Shown here one piece after another: positions 12,201 to 22,130 of a stretch of 64,000 nucleotides of DNA. Source of the DNA: Cladorhizidae sp. MBARI D1340-BT2 (taxonomy: Eukaryota; Porifera; Demospongiae; Poecilosclerida; Cladorhizidae); the NCBI GenBank assembly GCA_028752905.1, contig JAQNBH010000017.1, positions 35,982,101-36,046,100 of the forward strand, read 5' to 3'. Every line of letters starts with the position of its first letter. Within the stretch, counting starts at the first letter, position 1. Under the pieces are notes generated by a model. That model made no database searches. It was given only the letters and a program-made list of their open reading frames with translations, and had not been told where the DNA came from. A program made the position numbers and the translations under genes.

Positions 12201-15200
12201 TGAAGGACTACACAGAGTTCTATACATTATAGTTGAGCAGTGAAGGACTACATAGAGTTCTATACATTATAGTTGAGCAGTCAAGGACTACACAGAGTTC
12301 TATACATTATAGTTGAGCAGTGAAAGACTACATAGAGTTCTATACATTATAGTTGAGCAGTGAAAGACTACATAGAGTTCTATATATTTAGTTGAGCAGT
12401 GAAAGACCACACAGAGTTCTATATATTTAGTTGAGCAGTGAAGGACTACACAGAGTTCTATACATTATAGTTGAGCAGTGAAGAATAGTTGAGCAGTGAA
12501 CTACACAGAGTACTATATATTATAGTTGAGCAGTGAAGGACCAAACAGAGTTCTATACATTATAGTTGAGCAGTGAAGGACTACATATTGTCCTATACAT
12601 TATAGTTGAGCAGTGAAGGACTACACAGAGTTCTATACATTATAGTTGAGCAGTGAAGGACTACACAGAGTTCTATACATTATAGTTGAGCAGTGAAGGA
12701 CTACGCAGAGTTGTATATATTTAGTTGAGCAGTGAACAACTACACAGAGTTCTATACATTATAGTTGAGCAGTGAAGGACTACACAGAGTTCTATACATT
12801 ATAGTTGAGCAGTGAAGGACTACATAGAGTCCTATACATTATAGTTGAGCAGTGAAGGACTACACAGAGTTCTATACATTATAGTTGAGCAGTGAAGGAC
12901 TACATAGAGTTCTATATATTATAGTTGAGCAGTGAAGGACTACATAGAGTTCTATACATTATAGTTGAGCAGTGAAGGACTACATAGAGTTCTATATATT
13001 TAGTTGAGCAGTGAAGGACTACACATAGTTCTATACATTATAGTTGAGCAGTGAAGGACTACACAGAGTTCTATATATTTAGTTAAGCAGTGAAGGACTA
13101 CATAGAGTTCTATACATTATAGTTGAGCAGTGAAGGACTACATAGAGTTCTATATATTTAGTTGAGCAGTGAAGGACTACACAGAGTTCTATATATTTAG
13201 TTGAGCAGTGAACGACTACACAGAGTTCTATACATTATAGTTGAGCAGTGAAGAACTACACAGAGTTCTATACATTATAGTTGAGCAGTGAAGGATTACG
13301 CAGAGTTGTATATATTTAGTTGAGCAGTGAACAACTACACAGAGTTCTATACATTATAGTTGAGCAGTGAAGGACTACACAGAGTTCTATACATTATAGT
13401 TGAGCAGTGAAGGACTACACAGAGTTCTATATATTTAGTTGAGCAGTGAACGACTACACAGAGTTCTATACATTATAGTTGAGCAGTGAAGGACTACACA
13501 GAGTTCTATACATTATAGTTGAGCAGTGAAGGACTACGCAGAGTTGTATATATTTAGTTGAGCAGTGAACAACTACACAGAGTTCTATACATTATAGTTG
13601 AGCAGTGAAGGACTACACAGAGTTCTATACATTATAGTTGAGCAGTGAAGGACTACACAGAGTTCTATACATTATAGTTGAGCAGTGAAGGACTACACAG
13701 AGTTCTATACATTATAGTTGAGCAGTGAAGGACTACACAGAGTTCTATACATTATAGTTGAGCAGTGAAGGACTACATAGAGTTCTATACATTATAGTTG
13801 AGCAGTCAAGGACTACACAGAGTTCTATACATTATAGTTGAGCAGTGAAAGACTACATAGAGTTCTATACATTATAGTTGAGCAGTGAAAGACTACATAG
13901 AGTTCTATATATTTAGTTGAGCAGTGAAAGACCACACAGAGTTCTATATATTTAGTTGAGCAGTGAAGGACTACACAGAGTTCTATACATTATAGTTGAG
14001 CAGTGAAGAATAGTTGAGCAGTGAACTACACAGAGTACTATATATTATAGTTGAGCAGTGAAGGACCAAACAGAGTTCTATACATTATAGTTGAGCAGTG
14101 AAGGACTACATATTGTCCTATACATTATAGTTGAGCAGTGAAGGACTACACAGAGTTCTATACATTATAGTTGAGCAGTGAAGGACTACACAGAGTTCTA
14201 TACATTATAGTTGAGCAGTGAAGGACTACGCAGAGTTGTATATATTTAGTTGAGCAGTGAACAACTACACAGAGTTCTATACATTATAGTTGAGCAGTGA
14301 AGGACTACACAGAGTTCTATACATTATAGTTGAGCAGTGAAGGACTACATAGAGTCCTATACATTATAGTTGAGCAGTGAAGGACTACACAGAGTTCTAT
14401 ACATTATAGTTGAGCAGTGAAGGACTACATAGAGTTCTATATATTATAGTTGAGCAGTGAAGGACTACATAGAGTTCTATACATTATAGTTGAGCAGTGA
14501 AGGACTACATAGAGTTCTATATATTTAGTTGAGCAGTGAAGGACTACACATAGTTCTATACATTATAGTTGAGCAGTGAAGGACTACACAGAGTTCTATA
14601 TATTTAGTTAAGCAGTGAAGGACTACATAGAGTTCTATACATTATAGTTGAGCAGTGAAGGACTACATAGAGTTCTATATATTTAGTTGAGCAGTGAAGG
14701 ACTACACAGAGTTCTATATATTTAGTTGAGCAGTGAACGACTACACAGAGTTCTATACATTATAGTTGAGCAGTGAAGAACTACACAGAGTTCTATACAT
14801 TATAGTTGAGCAGTGAAGAACTACACAGAGTTCTATACATTATAGTTGAGCAGTGAAGGACTACATAGAGTTGTATATATTTAGTTGAGCAGTGAACAAC
14901 TACACAGAGTTCTATACATTATAGTTGAGCAGTGAAGGACTACACAGAGTTCTATACATTATAGTTGAGCAGTGAAGGACTACACAGAGTTCTATACATT
15001 ATAGTTGAGCAGTGAAAGACTACATAGAGTTCTATACATTATAGTTGAGCAGTGAAAGACTACATAGAGTTCTATATATTTAGTTGAGCAGTGAAGGACC
15101 ACACAGAGTTCTATATATTTAGTTGAGCAGTGAAGGACTACACAGAGTTCTATACATTATAGTTGAGCAGTGAAGGACTACACAGAGTTCTATACATTAT

Positions 15201-18200
15201 AGTTGAGCAGTGAAGGACTACACAGAGTTCTATACATTATAGTTGAGCAGTGAAGGACTACACAGAGTTCTATACATTATAGTTGAGCAGTGAAGGACTA
15301 CGCAGAGTTGTATATATTTAGTTGAGCAGTGAACAACTACACATAGTTCTATACATTATAGTTGAGCAGTGAAGGACTACACAGAGTTCTATACATTATA
15401 GTTGAGCAGTGAAGGACTACGCAGAGTTGTATATATTTAGTTGAGCAGTGAACGACTACACAGAGTTCTATACATTATAGTTGAGCAGTGAAGGACTACA
15501 CAGAGTTCTATACATTATAGTTGAGCAGTGAAAGACTACATAGAGTTCTATACATTATAGTTGAGCAGTGAAAGACTACATAGAGTTCTATATATTTAGT
15601 TGAGCAGTGAAGGACCACACAGAGTTCTATATATTTAGTTGAGCAGTGAACGACTACACAGAATTCTATACATTATAGTTGAGCAGTGAAGGACTACACA
15701 GAGTTCTATACATTATAGTTGAGCAGTGAAGGACTACACAGAGTTCTATACATTATAGTTGAGCAGTGAAGGACTACACAGAGTTCTATACATTATAGTT
15801 GAGCAGTGAAGGACTACACAGAGTTCTATACATTATAGTTGAGCAGTGAAGGACTACGCAGAGTTGTATATATTTAGTTGAGCAGTGAACAACTACACAG
15901 AGTTCTATACATTATAGTTGAGCAGTGAAGGACTACACAGAGTTCTATACATTATAGTTGAGCAGTGAAGGACTACACAGAGTTCTATACATTATAGTTG
16001 AGCAGTGAAGGACTACACAGAGTTCTATACATTATAGTTGAGCAGTGAAGGACTACACAGAGTTCTATACATTATAGTTGAGCAGTGAAGGACTACATAG
16101 AGTTCTATACATTATAGTTTAGCAGTCAAGGACTACACAGAGTTCTATACATTATAGTTGAGCAGTGAAAGACTACATAGAGTTCTATACATTATAGTTG
16201 AGCAGTGAAAGACTACATAGAGTTCTATATATTTAGTTGAGCAGTGAAAGACCACACAGAGTTCTATATATTTAGTTGAGCAGTGAAGGACTACACAGAG
16301 TTCTATACATTATAGTTGAGCAGTGAAGGATAGTTGAGCAGTGAACTACACAGAGTACTATATATTATAGTTGAGCAGTGAAGGACTAAACAGAGTTCTA
16401 TACATTATAGTTGAGCAGTGAAGGACTACATATTGTCCTATACATTATAGTTGAGCAGTGAAGGACTACACAGAGTTCTATACATTATAGTTGAGCAGTG
16501 AAGGACTACACAGAGTTCTATACATTATAGTTGAGCAGTGAAGGACTACGCAGAGTTGTATATATTTAGTTGAGCAGTGAACAACTACACAGAGTTCTAT
16601 ACATTATAGTTGAGCAGTGAAGGACTACACAGAGTTCTATACATTATAGTTGAGCAGTGAAGGACTACATAGAGTCCTATACATTATAGTTGAGCAGTGA
16701 AGGACTACACAGAGTTCTATACATTATAGTTGAGCAGTGAAGGAATACACAGAGTTCTATACATTATAGTTGAGCAGTGAAGGATTACGCAGAGTTGTAT
16801 ATATTTAGTTGAGCAGTGAACAACTACACAAAGTTCTATACATTATAGTTGAGCAGTGAAGGACTACACAGAGTTCTATACATTATAGTTGAGCAGTGAA
16901 GGACTACACAGAGTTCTATATATTTAGTTGAGCAGTGAACGACTACACAGAGTTCTATACATTATAGTTGAGCAGTGAAGGACTACACAGAGTTCTATAC
17001 ATTATAGTTGAGCAGTGAAGGACTACACAGAGGTCTATACATTATAGTTGAGCAGTGAAGGACTACACAGAGTTCTATACATTATAGTTGAGACTACATA
17101 GAGTCCTATACATTATAGTTGAGCAGTGAAGGACTACACAGAGTTCTATGCATTATAGTTGAGCAGTGAAGGACTACACAGAGTTCTATACATTATAGTT
17201 GAGCAGTGAAGGACTACATAGAGTTCTATACATTATAGTTGAGCAGTGAAGGACTACATAGAGTTCTATATATTATAGTTGAGCAGTGAAGGACTACATA
17301 GAGTTCTATACATTATAGTTGAGCAGTGAAGGACTACATAGAGTTCTATATATTTAGTTGAGCAGTGAAGGACTACACATAGTTCTATACATTATAGTTG
17401 AGCAGTGAAGGACTACACAGAGTTCTATATATTTAGTTAAGCAGTGAAGGACTACATAGAGTTCTATATATTTAGTTGAGCAGTGAAGGACTACACAGAG
17501 TTCTATATATTTAGTTGAGCAGTGAACGACTACACAGAGTTCTATACATTATAGTTGAGCAGTGAAGAACTACACAGAGTTCTATACATTATAGTTGAGC
17601 AGTGAAGAACTACACAGAGTTCTATACATTATAGTTGAGCAGTGAAGGACTACATAGAGTTGTATATATTTAGTTGAGCAGTGAACAACTACACAGAGTT
17701 CTATACATTATAGTTGAGCAGTGAAGGACTACACAGAGTTCTATACATTATAGTTGAGCAGTGAAGGACTACACAGAGTTCTATACATTATAGTTGAGCA
17801 GTGAAAGACTACATAGAGTTCTATACATTATAGTTGAGCAGTGAAAGACTACATAGAGTTCAATATATTTAGTTGAGCAGTGAAGGACCACACAGAGTTC
17901 TATATATTTAGTTGAGCAGTGAAGGACTACACAGAGTTCTATACATTATAGTTGAGCAGTGAAGGACTACACAGAGTTCTATACATTATAGTTGAGCAGT
18001 GAAGGACTACACAGAGTTCTATACATTATAGTTGAGCAGTGAAGGACTACACAGAGTTCTATACATTATAGTTGAGCAGTGAAGGACTACGCAGAGTTGT
18101 ATATATTTAGTTGAGCAGTGAACAACTACACATAGTTCTATACATTATAGTTGAGCAGTGAAGGACTACACAGAGTTCTATACATTATAGTTGAGCAGTG

Positions 18201-20904
18201 AAGGACTACGCAGAGTTGTATATATTTAGTTGAGCAGTGAACGACTACACAGAGTTCTATATATTTAGTTAAGCAGTGAAGGACTACATAGAGTTCTATA
18301 TATTTAGTTGAGCAGTGAAGGACTACACAGAGTTCTATATATTTAGTTGAGCAGTGAACGACTACACAGAGTTCTATACATTATAGTTGAGCAGTGAAGA
18401 ACTACACAGAGTTCTATACATTATAGTTGAGCAGTGAAGAACTACACAGAGTTCTATACATTATAGTTGAGCAGTGAAGGACTACATAGAGTTGTATATA
18501 TTTAGTTGAGCAGTGAACAACTACACAGAGTTCTATACATTATAGTTGAGCAGTGAAGGACTACACAGAGTTCTATACATTATAGTTGAGCAGTGAAGGA
18601 CTACACAGAGTTCTATACATTATAGTTGAGCAGTGAAAGACTACATAGAGTTCTATACATTATAGTTGAGCAGTGAAAGACTACATAGAGTTCAATATAT
18701 TTAGTTGAGCAGTGAAGGACCACACAGAGTTCTATATATTTAGTTGAGCAGTGAAGGACTACACAGAGTTCTATACATTATAGTTGAGCAGTGAAGGACT
18801 ACACAGAGTTCTATACATTATAGTTGAGCAGTGAAGGACTACACAGAGTTCTATACATTATAGTTGAGCAGTGAAGGACTACACAGAGTTCTATACATTA
18901 TAGTTGAGCAGTGAAGGACTACGCAGAGTTGTATATATTTAGTTGAGCAGTGAACAACTACACATAGTTCTATACATTATAGTTGAGCAGTGAAGGACTA
19001 CACAGAGTTCTATACATTATAGTTGAGCAGTGAAGGACTACGCAGAGTTGTATATATTTAGTTGAGCAGTGAACGACTACACAGAGTTCTATACATTATA
19101 GTTGAGCAGTGAAAGACTACATAGAGTTCTATACATTATAGTTGAGCAGTGAAAGACTACATAGAGTTCTATATATTTAGTTGAGCAGTGAAGGACCACA
19201 CAGAGTTCTATATATTTAGTTGAGCAGTGAACGACTACACAGAATTCTATACATTATAGTTGAGCAGTGAAGGACTACACAGAGTTCTATACATTATAGT
19301 TGAGCAGTGAAGGACTACACAGAGTTCTATACATTATAGTTGAGCAGTGAAGGACTACACAGAGTTCTATACATTATAGTTGAGCAGTGAAGGACTACAC
19401 AGAGTTCTATACATTATAGTTGAGCAGTGAAGGACTACGCAGAGTTGTATATATTTAGTTTAGCAGTGAACAACTACACAGAGTTCTATACATTATAGTT
19501 GAGCAGTGAAGGACTACACAGAGTTCTATACATTATAGTTGAGCAGTGAAGGACTACACAGAGTTCTATACATTATAGTTGAGCAGTGAAGGACTACACA
19601 GAGTTCTATACATTATAGTTGAGCAGTGAAGGACTACACAGAGGTCTATACATTATAGTTGAGCAGTGAAGGACTACACAGAGTTCTATACATTATAGTT
19701 GAGACTACATAGAGTCCTATACATTATAGTTGAGCAGTGAAGGACTACACAGAGTTCTATACATTATAGTTGAGCAGTGAAGGACTACACAGAGGTCTAT
19801 ACATTATAGTTGAGCAGTGAAGGACTACACAGAGTTCTATACATTATAGTTGAGACTACATAGAGTCCTATACATTATAGTTGAGCAGTGAAGGACTACA
19901 CAGAGTTCTATACATTATAGTTGAGCAGTGAAGGACTACACAGAGGACTATATATTATTATAGTTGAGCAGTGAAGGACTACACAGAGGACTATATATTA
20001 TTATAGTTGAGCAGTGAAGGACTACACAGAGGACTATATATTATTATAGTTGAGCAGTGAAGGACTACATAGAGTTCTATATATTATAGTTGAGCAGTGA
20101 AGGACTACACAGAGGACTATATATTATAGTTGAGCAGTGAAGACTACACAAAGTTCTATATATTATAGTTGAGCAGTGAAGGACTACACAGAGTTCTATG
20201 CATTATAGTCAGTGAAGGAGTTCTCTACACTCCAACTCACAGCTTTATCGATTATTACACTTGTTCTGTTTTTCCACAAAACAATGTTCTATGAACATTG
20301 GCATGCAATTTAAGATGTGGAGTATTCATTACATTAAATCCTTTCTCCCACCTTACCACTCACAAAATATCCTAAGAAGGTCATTTAAAACTCTTGACTT
20401 TCTGATGTTATTTTTTAATATCAAAATAATTAATTAATTCAAGGTTCTTCAGTCAGACATATGAACATACATCAACCATTCTTCACCAATACATGCAGGT
20501 CACTCATCTTAAATAACAGACACCATCTACTAATTATGTCTCTTCTCCTGTTTGAAGTGGTTTGAACTTTTTCACCATGCTGCCTAAAATAAAGCTTATA
20601 GGACATGGCCTTCAGCAATAAACTCTACAATTAAAATCCTTTGTCTTTGCTCACCAATTACACGTCTCACTTTGCAGAGCTACCAAACACTCCCATTTTC
20701 ACTCAAGTAAACTTCAAAGTTGATTGATACATATGAAAGTGGGCTTAGCAAGGGCAGAACAGACTGCTATCTGTAACAATCCTCCCCCCCCCCCTCCCCC
20801 CCCCCCCCCTTCCCCCACCCCAAATGTAGCTGAATGTACAATACCTGTTGCCATGAAGTTGAAAATGTTTCCAACCAAAGCGCCAAAGTAAACAGAAAGC
20901 CCAT
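108..20904 (-). CDS. Receptor tyrosine kinase-like gene 1 (5' part only)
   Basis: This is a paralogue of the complete receptor kinase gene at 30,207-49,299. Three exons are visible: a signal-peptide exon (20,845-20,904) and two exons forming one fibronectin-III-like domain (329-544 and 108-267). They join in phase 0/0 between exons 1 and 2 and phase 0/0 between exons 2 and 3, and the third ends in phase 1, exactly as in gene 2. The Ig, transmembrane and kinase exons are expected beyond the left edge and are not seen, so calling it a kinase rests on paralogy. Intron 1 (545-20,844, about 20.3 kb) contains the minisatellite array and gypsy element A. In gene 2 the same intron is only 2.07 kb. 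An extra in-frame exon inside intron 1 cannot be excluded. Confidence 0.72.
329..544 (-). CDS. Gene 1 exon 2: first half of FN3-like domain
   Basis: The exon is 216 nt (72 codons), phase 0 at both ends, with acceptor ATATAG and donor GTAAGC. It is paralogous to 46,950-47,168 (73 codons). The shared stretch GWISNISRAGGSS, a tryptophan and the GYVV.YR motif resemble the A-C strands of an extracellular FN3 domain. The intron to the next exon is only 61 bp. Confidence 0.75.
545..1142. other. Gene 1 intron 1, 3' segment
   Basis: No convincing coding sequence. An 81-codon open frame on the minus strand (754-999) has no counterpart in gene 2. At 660-745 a short stretch containing CMDTA on the minus strand resembles 47,285-47,350 of gene 2 weakly; a small extra exon there is possible but unproven. 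A (TA)n stretch lies near 1,100. Confidence 0.4.
1143..1311. repeat. Left remnant of the 40-bp minisatellite array
   Basis: About four degenerate units of the same repeat that fills 6,907-20,218, including a shortened TAGTTGAGACTACACAGAG form. Gypsy element A separates this remnant from the main array. Its last unit joins perfectly to the unit that resumes at 6,907. Confidence 0.92.
1312..1502 (-). repeat. 3' LTR of element A
   Basis: 191 bp, about 97% identical to 6713-6906. The boundary next to the polypurine tract is sharp. It retains the 15-nt sequence (1378-1392) complementary to the priming site. Confidence 0.92.
1503..1512 (-). promoter_or_regulatory. Polypurine tract of element A
   Basis: GGGGGGAGAG on the minus strand directly before the 3' LTR. 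This is the standard position for the plus-strand DNA primer of LTR elements. Confidence 0.8.
1537..6630 (-). CDS. gag-pol: Gag-Pol polyprotein of element A (1,697 aa)
   Basis: A single frame with no stop or shift. In order: an N-terminal C2H2-like finger (CPYPGCDF...HMLVH, residues about 16-45); a capsid-like region; two cysteine-rich knuckles (about 310-356); aspartic protease with ADTG (about 430); reverse transcriptase with FDAWNGYHSV (about 767) and the catalytic box as WSDD (about 836); RNase H starting at ATDWSKDG (about 978); integrase zinc-binding H-H-C-C (about 1243-1283) and a D-D-E core (D in CADFF, D in SDGG, E in RAETAV; about 1306-1396). A proline-rich tail follows. The order PR-RT-RH-IN is that of classical Ty3/gypsy. 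No env frame is present. It replaces host repeat units and has no role in the receptor gene. Its GC content is far above that of the surrounding repeat. Confidence 0.93.
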   Translation of the reverse strand: MSKSQFLPTTLMAVNCPYPGCDFATPDGTPPVVVAALLNGHMLVHSQAARTKPTPVRRPEVTAGGTTEGWHYFLTRWRAYSLAVHLAGPDVAIQLLECLDSKLRRDVTRNIVGPLPIEEHTEADLLVAIKALAVREENPKVARVALSRMVQDRGEPIRSFAARLRGQAKVCMFVKKCSGCDVVNNQGEQRVADQLCVGLADPDIQEDLLKDTNQAITVEETIRFVEVRAAGKRSAVTIMTPTSANLIIDEEADHEDALRSGYRQQQRPPTPRSSVRDPTSKPNRLQPPPRNQPIPHKGQPNTGRPPTNPKATCCFCGNQGHGERARTAIRRTQCPAFGSTCSSCGRTNHYAHLCWQKQAEQESAITEETNTLSEGSLPHQSWDSSTNTWVQRQSPPQPNMQVKVSTYKADYRAHGHTLREERHNLTTTALADTGCQSCLAGPLLMRELPLRPHDLIPATLSMSSASGNALPIIGAALLRIKSCHTIRETRQMVYFCPLATKLYLSLATCYDLGLIAKGFPLCTSTPPSGNGTNTWATPDQPLSPAQDLLTRPENLLTRTDDLQTRPIHHVPRPPQMNTTADLQAKPPGPHTTTPPMVRHTAPTPLRPCSCPTRAPPPDRPSSLPFPGTEENCHRLERHLLELYSASAFNVCEHQPLPMMSGPPLSLSIDPTAIPKPCHNPIAISIHWQDEVKAGLDRDVRLGVLEKVPLGTPVTWCHRMVICTKKNGSLRRTINFQPLNQHATRETIHCPSPFHQARAIPRKTKKTIFDAWNGYHSVALNERDRHFTTFITPWGRYRYLTAPQGYIASGDAYTARYDALVTNVASKTKCINDALLWSDDITGAFHQATEWLHICAVNGITLNPCKFRFAEDTVEFAGFTVTPTEVRPADKYLQSITDFPTPVNITDVRAWFGLVNQVSYTFAMTTSMLPFRAILKPSTPFEWTSELAEAFATSKHHICERIRVGVEIFDKDRPTCLATDWSKDGIGFWLFQKHCQCPSRDLFCCRDGWRVTLVGSRFTHAAESRYAPMEGEALAVADALDKARHFVLGCSDLVVAVDHKPLLKLFGDRCLEDIPNPRLRNIKEKKLRYRFRMVYIPGVRNHTSDALSRHPSGTRTPPRLHLPDDIPAPSPACPGSQDSANEAIHCASPQPIEDDGLHHAICSAITTIPVSWEQLQIATTADSTMQDLMYYVEEGPPESRHMLPAAIRAYYPIIDNLSIIDGVICYGERVIIPAALQPTCLAALHAAHQGTSRMTARATSSLYWPGLTSDISATRNSCPTCNANVPSQPAMPSTTPEEPEYPFQHLCADFFHHEGSAYLVLVDRYSGWPIVAPATNGATGLATILRDTFATYGIPDTLTSDGGPEFAAHSTRELLSTWGVHHRVSSAYHPHANNRAETAVKTMKRLISGNTGPGGSLQSAFFKALLLYRNCPSPDTRMSPAICLYGRPIRDLLPGIPARLQQPRNMDSRLQIRDKALAHHQSLGRARWDEHSGGLSPLRCGDKVFVQNQTGRHPTKWDKTGVIVEVLQYHQYQVRLDGNGRLTMRNRRFLLKQVTTPTTPDDPLKRRLPDHILPSQQPLPPTPAPSILPHTPIPPLIHPLSPMSSATPMRPPMSATTPMGPPAPTPSWQPPAGVVRAAGPYASVVGTPTPPHSPIQTNLKNLVKIPNLSFPTTTTPAPGPRRSKRGPKPIIRYGQRST
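6699..6713 (-). promoter_or_regulatory. Putative self-priming site of element A
   Basis: The 15 nt abutting the 5' LTR on the minus strand, ATGTGTGCATCAATT, are the exact reverse complement of 6782-6796 inside the same LTR. There is no TGG-starting tRNA-like primer site here. In Tf1-type elements the 5' end of the transcript folds back to this position and primes reverse transcription. The predicted loop is 68 nt. The related element at 54 kb shows the same arrangement with compensatory changes. Confidence 0.65.
6713..6906 (-). repeat. 5' LTR of element A
   Basis: 194 bp. If the transcript starts at the sequence complementary to the priming site, U3 is about 110 bp and transcription begins near 6,796-6,800. 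A TCA-type initiator lies there on the minus strand. Confidence 0.92.
6907..20218. repeat. Giant minisatellite array, 40-bp unit
   Basis: About 13.3 kb, roughly 330 head-to-tail copies of a 40-bp unit (two halves: TAGTTGAGCAGTGAAGGACT and ACACAGAGTTCTATACATTA). A common 39-bp variant reads TATATATTTAG at the junction. Other variants carry ACATAGAG, ACGCAGAGTTGT or CAACTACACAG. No frame stays open across the array. It lies inside intron 1 of gene 1. Variant units recur in the same order over hundreds of bases, so blocks of units have been duplicated (see findings). At the right end units lengthen with an extra ATT (19,930-20,110). Confidence 0.97.
20219..20844. other. Gene 1 intron 1, 5' segment (paralogous to gene 2 intron 1)
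   Basis: No coding sequence. Parts resemble 48,840-49,239 of gene 2 (for example around the shared GTCAGACAT and GGGCTNAGCAAGG words). A C-tract lies at 20,787-20,810. The similarity stops where the array starts, so the array is a gene-1-specific gain at this point. Confidence 0.55.
20845..20904 (-). CDS. Gene 1 exon 1: signal peptide
   Basis: 20 codons ending in WQQ at a GTATT donor in phase 0. They start with MGFLFTLALW, a hydrophobic core expected of a signal peptide. The gene 2 exon at 49,240-49,299 has the same length, phase and spacing (M.FL...TFS..QQ). An in-frame upstream ATG at 20,929-20,931 would add nine residues. The downstream ATG is preferred because it alone is conserved. The exon is too short for ordinary ORF listing. 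Confidence 0.72.
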
Positions 20905-20971
20905 TCTTCCAAGTCGGATGACAGAAGGCATGTCTTGCGTTCAGACTTATACTATTAGTATAAGCAACTGC

Positions 20972-20983
20972 TTATATATATCT
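20972..20983 (-). promoter_or_regulatory. Possible TATA box of gene 1
   Basis: A TATATATAAG-type sequence on the minus strand about 45 bp before the upstream ATG. Gene 2 has a TATAAAG at 49,341-49,347, about 45 bp before its ATG. Position is the only support. Confidence 0.35.
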
Positions 20984-21500
20984 AGCTAATACCGTACTAG
21001 AAATCACCAACACGCAGGTTCGTCATCAGAAGCTAGCCCCAGCGGCAGAAAGACTTGAGCTACCGGGTTGATTGTCTGATATAGTATTTATGACGAAAAT
21101 TAATTGGGAATTACCACGCGTGTAATAGTTACTCACGCCAAACTGGCACAACAGACGCCGACCCAAACATGTCGGTGGATAAGGCTTGGTCTAAAGTGTT
21201 TGCCAGGTTGTGGAGGGCGATGGGGTGGGGAGTTGTTGGGGGGGTTGTTGGATAGTGGTGAGAACATTTGAAGGAAGGTGAGAGGGAACAGTTATACTGA
21301 GGTTGAGGAATGTGTGCTGTAATTGAATTGGAGGCGAGTTTCAAGTATGGTTGGTCACATCAGTGTACAAGGGTAGTGGTAAATAACCCTCGAAATTGAG
21401 GTTGACTATACCTTCAGTGATGAAAGTCGATCTTAGAGAGAATGCAGCCTTCCCTAAGGAAGCGGGTATCCCACAGACTGTTTACAACAAGAGAACTTCA
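20984..21500. other. Upstream region of gene 1
   Basis: No gene is recognised. G-rich runs occur at 21,215-21,260. Small open frames here lack family features. Confidence 0.4.
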
Positions 21501-21504
21501 TGTG

Positions 21505-21790
21505 CAGATGCCATCTTTATGACACAGGAAGTTATTGCCAGATACTTGAGAGCTGGAGTATACATACATATGTAGGATTTAGTGTGAAGCTAGGATAGGT
21601 GCTTTCTCCAACACTCTTCTGATGGTTATGAATCTCTTGCTGAAATATCTGGAAGTAACATGTCTGATGTTAATTGTAAATGACTTCTATGCAGGTGGTT
21701 TCTTATGCTGATGATATCCCCGCACTAGCTTCGAAGAAACACTCATTGCTCAGGTCAGTTTGATGAGGAAGTGCATTTGACCATTCACTA
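21505..21790 (+). pseudogene. Relic of a non-LTR retrotransposon reverse transcriptase
   Basis: Broken frames read DAIFMTQEVIARYL, then LLMVMNLLLKYLE, then SYADDIPALAS. These follow the order and spacing of the RT palm of LINE-like elements, where the YADD box holds the catalytic aspartates. Stops and a frame change separate the pieces. Neither element end is found. Confidence 0.5.
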
Positions 21791-22130
21791 AAGCTGAACC
21801 CCAAGGTGTGAGGAAGCTAGTTGACTTTGACAAAGCAAGATAAAGTTGTAAGTCATTTTTGTGGGTATGATTTAAATTCAGATGTAGTATATATACAACA
21901 TTTGCATATATCTTCAGTATAAAATTGTGCATATCAGTATCTAGGGAACTATCCATATCATGGTTTAGCTGATGTCCAAAATTAGTCACCAACTGCCATG
22001 TTTTGTTGCTATAAAAACGCAAGCTCATTTTGAATTATGACAATCTCCATTTTGTATAACCACAGCCTTACAATTTTATTTATACTTAGCAAGCACCTGT
22101 TGAAGTGCATGATGGGTAAAACTTTTGTGT

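Noticed and set aside
6907..20218. CRISPR-like array
   Set aside because: Units are head-to-tail with no unique spacers between conserved repeats, and the setting is an animal intron.
6907..20218. Repetitive protein-coding region
   Set aside because: A 40-bp unit changes frame each copy and stops occur in all six frames; no long ORF exists across it.
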